A stretch of 28,639 nucleotides of DNA, taken from the NCBI GenBank assembly GCA_013140785.1, contig JABFRZ010000682.1, forward strand, positions 1 to 28,639. Direction: 5' to 3'. Position 1 is the stretch's first letter. Every line of letters begins with the position of its first letter. This document shows positions 17,230 to 23,273 of this stretch, piece after piece. The position numbers and the translations under genes were made by a program. The notes below the pieces were generated by a model that had not been told where the DNA came from, searched no databases, and saw nothing but the letters and a program-made list of their open reading frames with translations. The DNA is from Planctomycetota bacterium. GTDB taxonomy: Bacteria > Planctomycetota > UBA1135 > GCA-002686595.

Positions 17230-19398
17230 ATGACCCTTCCTCGTTGGACCGTCTACCCCGCGCTGGTGGTGATCGCCGTGTTCGTGCTCATGGCGATTCC
17301 GCGGCGCACGAGCCGCGACCCATATTCGGCGGGCCAGGGCGGTGCGCCCAAGCCCGTGATCGTGCTTGGTATCGACGGGATGGATCCAGAGATTCTGGCA
17401 GAGGTTGTCGAGCGTTACCCCGAGCATATGGCCAACTTCCGTTGGCTGATCGCGCAGGCCGACGGCATTCGGAGCCTCGGCACATCGACTCCGCCCCAAA
17501 GCCCGGTTGCCTGGTCGAACTTCATCACCGGCATGAACCCCGGCGGTCACGGGATCTACGACTTCATCCACCGCGACCTTGTGCACCGCGCGCCCGCGCC
17601 GTCCACCACCAAGATCGAGAAGGGCTTTACGCTGCATCTTCCCGGGTCCTACAAGCTCGACATTGGCGCGGACAGTCCTTCCAACCGTTCGGGCGAGGCC
17701 TTCTGGACGACCTTGCGCAGTCACGGTGTGCCGGCCGACATTTGGCGCATCCCGGCCAACTTCCCGGTCGAGGCTTCGCAGGGCGTGTCTTTCTCCGGAA
17801 TGATGACGCCTGCGCTCGATTCGGCCTATGGCCAATGCACGTTCTTCACGACTGATCCGATGCGCAAGGTCGATCTCGATTACTCGAAAACGGTCCAGAT
17901 CCAGGAGTTCCAGGGGATCATCGAGAACACGACCCTGAGCGGGCCGGGGAATCCATTCAAGGAGGGGAACCCGAGCGAGCAGTTCGCGTTCAAGATGTAC
18001 GTCGATCGTGACGCCGACGCTGCCATTCTCTACGCCGGAGATCCTGCGGACGGCGTCGAGAAAGTCGTGTTGCGCCCCGGCGAGTGGAGCGACTTCCTGC
18101 GCCTCGATTTCCAGCTGCTGCCGCTCGGCATGATGAGCATGAGCGGCATCTGCCGCTTCTACTTGCGCAGTCTCTCGCCAAACGTCGAACTCTACGCTTC
18201 CGCGATCAACTTCGACCCGGAGTCCCCTCCCGCGCCGGTCTCCGAGCCCTCCGATGCGAGCGCTGAACTCACGAAGGAGATCGGACGCTACTACACCCAG
18301 GGCATGGCCGAGGACGTGAACGCGCTGAAGAATGGTGTGCTCTATGAAGGCGAGTTCATGCAGCAGGTCACGCTGGTCCACCACGAGACGATGGACATGC
18401 TCGACTACGCGCTCGAACGCTTCGTCGAGAAAGGCAAGCAGGGTCTGCTCTTCTTCTACTTTTCGGAGATCGACCTGTGCAGCCACATGATGTGGCGCCA
18501 CGGCGACGAGGCACATCCCGGACATGACGCGGACCTCGCCGCGAAGGACGCCTCTGCCTGGACCGGGCGCGAGGGCAGCACGATCGGCGACACGGTCGAG
18601 GACATGTACATGCGCCTGGATCCAGCGCTCGGCAGGGTGCGCGAGAAGCTTGGCGACGACGTCACCATCGTCGTGATGTCCGACCACGGATTCGCGCCCT
18701 TTCACCGCGAGTTCAGCCTCAACACGTGGCTCGTGGACAACGGTTACCTGGTTTTGAAGGAAGGCCTCGAGAAGGAAAGGCCCAAGGACGATCCCCAGCA
18801 CAGGGACGTCTACCTCTTCTCGGACCTCCACCACCGCTTCCCTGGTCAAGTCGACTGGTCGAAGACACGCGCCTATGGAATGGGCTTCAACGGCCTCTAC
18901 TTGAACCTGAAGGGCCGCGAGCAGGACGATCCCGAGACGCCGGAGGATGAAGCCGGCATCGTGTCTCTCGGAGCCGAAACCGAGGCGCTGCTCGCCGAGC
19001 TCAAAGCCAAACTCGAAGCCGTGATCGATCCCAAGACGAGCAAGCATCCGATCTTGCGTTGCGATCTTGCGGGCAAGGTCTACTCCGGCGCGCGCCTGAG
19101 CGAGGCTCCGGACCTGATCGTGGGATACGACTCAGGCTACGGAAACTCGGACGCCTCCTCGACAGGGCGCATTCCGCACGAGCTCCTGCTTGACAACTCG
19201 CTGGAAAACCATGGCGGGAAGCTCGGGACTTTCAACGGTAATCACTTGATGCACCCGGATGTCGTGCCGGGGGTCCTCCTCTCGAACCGGCCCGTGCGTG
19301 AGGGGAGCTTCGATCTCGAGGATCTGACCGTGGAGATCCTGCACCAGTACGGAATCGAGAAGCCGGAGCACATGAAGGGCTCTCCCGTTCTCGAGTGA
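17230..19398 (+). CDS. Membrane-anchored AlkP-superfamily phosphodiesterase-like protein (paralogue 2)
   Basis: This 722-residue protein starts at the ATG at 17230, 7 bp after paralogue 1. One N-terminal TM segment, VYPALVVIAVFVLMAIP, is followed by RRTSR; there is no cleavable signal. IVLGIDGMDPEIL carries Asp49, PPQSPVAWSNFITGMNPGGH carries nucleophile-position Ser91, and FYFSEIDLCSHMMW and VVMSDHGFAPFHREFS supply further metal ligands. The terminal metal-site region reads NGNHLMHPDVVPGVLLSN, where paralogue 1 has SGDH. The close order and shared C-terminal half point to a tandem duplication followed by divergence in the middle region (about residues 200-370), which probably sets substrate choice. 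The stop is followed after 37 bp by the second RHH-like gene. Confidence 0.87.
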   Translation: MTLPRWTVYPALVVIAVFVLMAIPRRTSRDPYSAGQGGAPKPVIVLGIDGMDPEILAEVVERYPEHMANFRWLIAQADGIRSLGTSTPPQSPVAWSNFITGMNPGGHGIYDFIHRDLVHRAPAPSTTKIEKGFTLHLPGSYKLDIGADSPSNRSGEAFWTTLRSHGVPADIWRIPANFPVEASQGVSFSGMMTPALDSAYGQCTFFTTDPMRKVDLDYSKTVQIQEFQGIIENTTLSGPGNPFKEGNPSEQFAFKMYVDRDADAAILYAGDPADGVEKVVLRPGEWSDFLRLDFQLLPLGMMSMSGICRFYLRSLSPNVELYASAINFDPESPPAPVSEPSDASAELTKEIGRYYTQGMAEDVNALKNGVLYEGEFMQQVTLVHHETMDMLDYALERFVEKGKQGLLFFYFSEIDLCSHMMWRHGDEAHPGHDADLAAKDASAWTGREGSTIGDTVEDMYMRLDPALGRVREKLGDDVTIVVMSDHGFAPFHREFSLNTWLVDNGYLVLKEGLEKERPKDDPQHRDVYLFSDLHHRFPGQVDWSKTRAYGMGFNGLYLNLKGREQDDPETPEDEAGIVSLGAETEALLAELKAKLEAVIDPKTSKHPILRCDLAGKVYSGARLSEAPDLIVGYDSGYGNSDASSTGRIPHELLLDNSLENHGGKLGTFNGNHLMHPDVVPGVLLSNRPVREGSFDLEDLTVEILHQYGIEKPEHMKGSPVLE

Positions 19399-19435
19399 CC
19401 CGCGTACCCTCAACAGCCAGACGGAAGGAGTCCTC

Positions 19436-19633
19436 ATGTTCGGTGGTGGCAACAAGATCAAGCTGGATCCCGACCTGATCGATCGCATCAAGAAGGTCGC
19501 CGAGGTCGCCGGCTATGCTTCGCACGAAGAATTTATCGTGCACGTTCTCGAGAAGGAGCTCGCGCAGTTCGAAGGCGCCAAGACCGACGCAGACATCGTC
19601 GAGAAGCTCAAGGGCCTCGGCTACATCAGCTAG
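19436..19633 (+). CDS. Second small RHH-like protein with EKLKGLGYIS tail
   Basis: This 65-residue protein has a strong GGAAGGAG ribosome site 6 bp before its ATG. NKIKLDPDLIDRIKKVAEVAG is a strand plus helix, and YASHEEFIVHVLEKELAQF is a turn plus second helix, matching the RHH order. Alignment with the protein at 11792 is clear (EEFIVHVLEKEL against TDFIVYVLRDL). A short linker leads to DIVEKLKGLGYIS. The pair probably arose by duplication and now flanks the enzyme genes. The N-terminal strand has fewer basic residues than typical DNA-binding RHH proteins, so an adaptor role is possible. It is 29 bp from the membrane protein gene. Confidence 0.8.
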   Translation: MFGGGNKIKLDPDLIDRIKKVAEVAGYASHEEFIVHVLEKELAQFEGAKTDADIVEKLKGLGYIS

Positions 19634-19662
19634 TCCATGCCCTTGCTCGACATCCTCAGCCC

Positions 19663-20526
19663 ATGAACGCGATTCACGCAGCCGTCAGCGCGATCTTCGA
19701 CGTCGTGTTGACGCCATTCGAATGGCTGGGCGACGCTTGGGCTCTAGTCCTCGTCAGCGGGATCTTCGGCATCCTCGCGCTGTTGCTCTTCAAGCAGATC
19801 AGCTGGCAGGCCGGGATCAAGTCCACCAAGGACAAGATCAAGGGCCACATGATCGCGATCCGCATCTATCAGGACGACCTCGGGATCGTGTTCAGTTCAG
19901 TGCTGAAGGTGGTGTTGCGGAACTTCCAGTACCTCGCCCTGAACTTCGGACCGATCCTGCCGCTCCTCGTCCCGTTCATCCTGATCGCCTCCCAGCTCGT
20001 GGTTCGCTACGGCTTCGCCCCGCTGCCCGTGATCGACTTGGCAAGGGCCGAGGCGATGCTGCCAGGGCGCGGCACGATGCTCGAGGTCCGGATGAAGGCG
20101 AGCCACGAGGGCGAGATCTCCAGCCTCACCGTCGAACTGCCTCCGCATCTGAAGGCACTCTCGCCGCTGGCGCGCAACGCACGCGATGGCATCGCTGTGA
20201 TCGAATTCGCGGCAGTGGCCCCTGGGATGGCCGATGTCCTTTTCTCCGTCGGAGGTCAGGCCGCAGGGACGAAGTCGATCAGCGCGGGTCTCGAGGCCCC
20301 CCGTTCCATGCAGCCAGAGCGGGTGTCGGACTTCTGGTCGTCTTGGCTCTGGCCTGCCGAGCCCACCTTCCCGCGTGACTCGCCGATCGACTCGGTGCGC
20401 TTTGTCTATCCCTCCAGGGACCTCGGATTCCTGCCCGGGGGGGCGTTCGGCGTGCTCCTGACCTTCTTCCTGGCCTCGATCCTCTTCGGGATCGCGGTTC
20501 TCAAGCCGCTCAACATTCAGATCTAG
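19663..20526 (+). CDS. Three-TM membrane protein, distantly Oxa1/EMC3-like layout (uncertain)
   Basis: This 287-residue protein has TM1 at about 26-44 (WALVLVSGIFGILALLLF) and a basic amphipathic stretch at about 48-90 (GIKSTKDKIKGHMIAIRIYQ and following). TM2 is at about 95-112 (FGPILPLLVPFILIASQL), an extracytoplasmic beta-rich domain runs from about 115 to 255, and TM3 lies near the C-terminus (GVLLTFFLASILFGIAVL). TM1, a charged helical hairpin, then two more TMs recalls the Oxa1 superfamily (YidC, DUF106, EMC3/TMCO1). The resemblance is topological and I cannot prove homology. It is the last gene of the operon. It could anchor or position the AlkP enzymes, or insert membrane proteins. 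A 9-codon mini-ORF (19637-19666) overlaps its start codon. Confidence 0.75.
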   Translation: MNAIHAAVSAIFDVVLTPFEWLGDAWALVLVSGIFGILALLLFKQISWQAGIKSTKDKIKGHMIAIRIYQDDLGIVFSSVLKVVLRNFQYLALNFGPILPLLVPFILIASQLVVRYGFAPLPVIDLARAEAMLPGRGTMLEVRMKASHEGEISSLTVELPPHLKALSPLARNARDGIAVIEFAAVAPGMADVLFSVGGQAAGTKSISAGLEAPRSMQPERVSDFWSSWLWPAEPTFPRDSPIDSVRFVYPSRDLGFLPGGAFGVLLTFFLASILFGIAVLKPLNIQI

Positions 20527-20545
20527 AGCGGGGGCCGCCCGGACC

Positions 20546-20608
20546 GAGCTGCCTATCCGACGGCGCTAAGGGGCTCGAGTCCCGTCGGTGTTTGGTGACA
20601 GGCAGCTC
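20546..20608 (+). other. Nested inverted repeats, candidate structured RNA element
   Basis: The outer arms GAGCTGCCT (20546-20554) and AGGCAGCTC (20600-20608) pair perfectly over 9 bp. Inside them CCGACGG (20557-20563) and CCGTCGG (20582-20588) pair over 7 bp, leaving a loop that includes GGGCTCGAGTCCC. The element begins 20 bp after the membrane-protein stop and precedes a terminator-like hairpin and the sigma gene. It could be a 3'-end stabilising structure of the sulfur/AlkP mRNA or a leader of the sigma transcript. Confidence 0.55.
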
Positions 20609-20632
20609 TCGGGGAGGGGGGGAGTGGGCAGC

Positions 20633-20653
20633 AACGGCTTGGTTGCCGTTTTT
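20633..20653 (+). terminator. Rho-independent terminator-like hairpin
   Basis: AACGGC (20633-20638), loop TTGGTT and GCCGTT (20645-20650) form a 6-bp hairpin running into a five-T tract at 20649-20653. It would end the operon that finishes at 20526. From here to 20765 the sigma-gene leader also holds TTGTCC (20666-20671), the palindrome CCGTACGG (20687-20694) and a good ribosome site, but no clear -10. Confidence 0.55.
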
Positions 20654-20765
20654 CTCGACCGGCCGTTGTCCTTTTCTTCTTCTGGACCGTACGGGTAGCA
20701 AGAGCTTCCCGCTCTCACGCGCCGAGCCGGCTCCGGTGGGGGAAAGGGAGCTGGATAGGAGTCCA

Positions 20766-21833
20766 ATGCTGCACAAGCTGTTCCCCCACAATCAGTTGGA
20801 CGTCGCCCTGGAAGTCGCCCCTGAGCATGCCGAGCGGTTCGAGGCGCTGGCTGACGAGCTGATCGCGAGGCTGGACCAGGAGGACTGCGAGCTAGAGATC
20901 AGCGATCCCCAGACATGGCGCCGAGGAACTACGCCGGCCAAGACCACGTTTGTCCAGCAGTTCCGGGCTGACGTCGACGTGATCATTCCCCTCGGCCGGA
21001 AGGAGGAGGGGCGCCTCGCGCGCCGGATCGAGTTCGCCCGCCGCCGGCATGAGGTCGCGCAGCGCAAGGAGGACGCATCATCCCGCAGACTGGTGCGTCG
21101 CGCGACCGAGCTGCATGCCCTCCGAAGCGAGATGGTGGAGCGCAACCTCTACCTCGTCCTGATCAACGTGGAGCGGTACGCCCATGTCCAGGCGAGTCGT
21201 CTAGACCTCATCCAAGAGGGCTGTGTCTCACTCTTCCGTGCCGTGGACGGCTTCGATTGGAGGCGGGGACTCCTGTTCCGCACCTATGCGGTCCACTGGC
21301 TCAATCAGGCTTTCCGTAACTACCTCTACAACAACGGCCACACGGTTCGCGTACCGGTCTACCTGCAAAAGGCCCTCAAGGGCATCCATCAAGCGAGATT
21401 CCGCCTTGGGGATGCCCGCGCGACCGCTGGGGAGATCGCGGAGGCCGCGGAGCTCGACGAGAACCTCGTCGCTTCTGCGCTTTCCGCTTCGCGCGCGACC
21501 TTTTCCCTCGACGCGGAGCGCCAGACATCGGAGGGGGGCACACGCCTCCGGGACCAGCTTGTCGATGCCGGCGCGCCCGAGTCGTACACCACCGATCTGG
21601 AGGACGTATCCCTCGAGGAAGGGCTGGAGAAGGCCCTCGGGGACCTTGGTGAACGCGAGCGACTCGTACTCCGCCTTCGCTTCGGGATCGGGACGGACAA
21701 AGAGCGCACACTGGCCGAGGTGGCCGAGCGATTGGGCGTCAGCGTCGAGCGCGTACGCCAGATCCAAGTCCGCGCACTTTCGCGACTCGATACGCCGGCC
21801 TTGCGGCGAGAGCTCGAGCCCTTCGTGAACTGA
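20766..21833 (+). CDS. Sigma-70 family RNA polymerase sigma factor (primary-like, divergent)
   Basis: I choose the ATG at 20766 because AGGAG lies 6 bp upstream and the open frame before it has no sigma similarity; the product is 355 residues. DVIIPLGRKEEGRLARRIEF (71-90) fits region 1.2. RNLYLVLINVERYAH to VRVPVYLQKAL (126-204) covers regions 2.1-2.4, with LDLIQEGCVSLFRAVDGFDW and TYAVHWLNQAF. ARATAGEIAEAAELDENLV (217-235) is region 3. LGERERLVLRLRFGIGTDKE (294-313) and the helix-turn-helix TLAEVAERLGVSVERVRQIQ (315-334) form region 4. It resembles RpoD/SigA more than ECF factors, but has HWLNQAF where primary sigmas have WWIRQAI, so it is probably an alternative group 2/3 factor. It may control the adjacent operon, which is only inferred from position. 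Confidence 0.93.
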   Translation: MLHKLFPHNQLDVALEVAPEHAERFEALADELIARLDQEDCELEISDPQTWRRGTTPAKTTFVQQFRADVDVIIPLGRKEEGRLARRIEFARRRHEVAQRKEDASSRRLVRRATELHALRSEMVERNLYLVLINVERYAHVQASRLDLIQEGCVSLFRAVDGFDWRRGLLFRTYAVHWLNQAFRNYLYNNGHTVRVPVYLQKALKGIHQARFRLGDARATAGEIAEAAELDENLVASALSASRATFSLDAERQTSEGGTRLRDQLVDAGAPESYTTDLEDVSLEEGLEKALGDLGERERLVLRLRFGIGTDKERTLAEVAERLGVSVERVRQIQVRALSRLDTPALRRELEPFVN

Positions 21834-22129
21834 AGGGCGGCTGCGCGTAGCTGTGGGTGGTGCACACTTCGTGGTGAGCCGACGCGAGCACCCTGGATCC
21901 TCCGGGATCCTCCCAGCGCGAGTGATCCACGTCCAACCGTCGAACTTCAGCGCGCCGCGCACATCCGCCTGGGCGCTGCGGTAAAAGTCGATCGGTTCGA
22001 TGGCGCCGGAGTCGCCGACGATCTGATGTCATGGCCAGATCGAAGGCCCACGCGGGGCGTTGTATCCCAAGACATCCCGTTTGGCCACTCGCGCGTCGGG
22101 CTCGATCCTCTGGAGGGCGGCGTGGCACG
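21834..22129. other. Intergenic stretch with a possible decayed coding fragment on the minus strand
   Basis: No intact gene is visible between the sigma and GT9 genes. On the minus strand from about 22016 to 21925, a short open stretch reads IVGDSGAIEPIDFYRSAQAD and onward to ALKFDGWTWITRAG with strongly G/C-ending codons. A neighbouring frame then continues with RVLASAHHEVCTTHSYAQPP. This looks like a gene remnant broken by a frameshift and running into the sigma gene end, but the family is unrecognised and high GC alone can mimic coding bias. GGATCCTCC occurs twice (21895-21903 and 21905-21913). A GGAGGG ribosome site for the GT9 gene lies at the right edge. Confidence 0.35.
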
Positions 22130-23191
22130 ATGGAGCCCGTGGGAAGCACTTCCTCGCCCTCGTCCGCCGCCCGGCCGCCCGCGCGAGTGCTCGCGGTGCG
22201 CCTGGGCGCGATCGGCGACGTGGTCAACGCGCTCGTCTTCGCCACGGCGCTGAAGGACGCGTTTCCCGGCGTCCAATTGGGTTGGGTCGTGCATTCGCTG
22301 GCCGCGCCGCTGGTCGTCGGGCATCCGTGCGTGGAACGCGTGCACGTCTGGCAACGCGGTGGCGGCTGGCGCGAAGCGGCCCGTCTCGTCGGGGAGATTC
22401 GCGCCGAGCGTTACGGGCTCGCGGTCGATCTCCAGCGCATTCAGAAGAGCGCCATGGTCGCGCGTCTCTCCGGCGCGCCGCGCGTGCTCGGCCACGTGCG
22501 CGCGCGCACAAAGGAGGCGAGCTGGGTCTGGACGAACGAGCGTGTCCCCGCGCGCGGCGGGCCCTTCCACATGCTCGATCAGTACCTCGACATCGCGCGC
22601 CACCTCGGGTGTGATGTGCGCGCGCCGCGACGCGAGCTCCCTCGCGACGCCGCAGCCGAGGCCTGGGCCAGTGCGCTCGTGGCCGAGCTCGGTGGCGCGC
22701 CGGTGCTGATCAACGTTGGCGCTTCCAAGCCGGCGAACCGCTGGGAGCCAGAACGCTTCGGCGCACTCGCCGGTGCGCTCGCGGGCGAGGACGGCGTGCC
22801 GGTTTGTCTGACGGGCAGTCCGGACGACCGTCCGGCGGCCACGCGCGCGCTCGCCGTATCCGGGCCGCGCGTGCGCGACCTCATCGGCCAGACCTCGCTG
22901 CTCCAGCTCGTTGCACTGACGCGCCGCTCCAGGCTCTTCCTCGGCTGCGACACGGGTCCGATGCACGTCGCTGCAGCCGTGGGCACGCCCGTGGTGGCAC
23001 TCTTCGGCCCGGCCGATCCGGTGCGTACGGGGCCCTACGGCGCAGGGCACGTCGTCGTGCGCGTCCCGCCGCCCTGTTCGCCGTGTCAGCGCCACACCTG
23101 CAACCAGCCGCGTCACGCGTGCATGCAGGACATCACGGTGGAGCTCGCTCTGGCCGCTGCGCGCGAGCGGTTGGCGCTGGTCAGCGCATGA
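22130..23191 (+). CDS. Glycosyltransferase family 9 (heptosyltransferase-like) protein
   Basis: I use the ATG at 22130, which has GGAGGG upstream; 353 residues result. RVLAVRLGAIGDVVNALVFATAL is the N-terminal GT9 nucleotide-sugar fold with the conserved GAIGD. VLINVGASKPANRWEPERF starts the C-terminal domain. FLGCDTGPMHVAAAVGTPVV, followed by ALFGPADPVRTGPYG, is the family hallmark for donor binding. A cysteine-rich tail, CSPCQRHTCNQPRHACM, is also typical. GT9 enzymes add heptose or related sugars to LPS cores and similar glycans at the inner face of the cytoplasmic membrane. No LPS-core genes surround it, so the acceptor is unknown, and it appears monocistronic. Confidence 0.94.
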   Translation: MEPVGSTSSPSSAARPPARVLAVRLGAIGDVVNALVFATALKDAFPGVQLGWVVHSLAAPLVVGHPCVERVHVWQRGGGWREAARLVGEIRAERYGLAVDLQRIQKSAMVARLSGAPRVLGHVRARTKEASWVWTNERVPARGGPFHMLDQYLDIARHLGCDVRAPRRELPRDAAAEAWASALVAELGGAPVLINVGASKPANRWEPERFGALAGALAGEDGVPVCLTGSPDDRPAATRALAVSGPRVRDLIGQTSLLQLVALTRRSRLFLGCDTGPMHVAAAVGTPVVALFGPADPVRTGPYGAGHVVVRVPPPCSPCQRHTCNQPRHACMQDITVELALAAARERLALVSA

Positions 23192-23273
23192 GGCGGGGTT
23201 GGCTCGAACCTCGCGCGGCTCACCGCCTTTCAGGCTTGGCCTGCGCGGGCTGGGCGCATCAGACAGACGCTTG

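Noticed and set aside
17062..19047. Long minus-strand open frame of 661 codons opposite the AlkP paralogue genes
   Set aside because: It is antisense to clearly conserved genes, rich in His, Arg, Leu and Glu as expected of a mirror frame in GC-rich DNA, and shows no domain.
20564..20590. T-arm-like sequence GGGCTCGAGTCCC suggesting a tRNA or tmRNA end
   Set aside because: No matching acceptor stem, D-arm or anticodon arm exists upstream, and the sequence is better explained as the loop of the nested inverted repeats.
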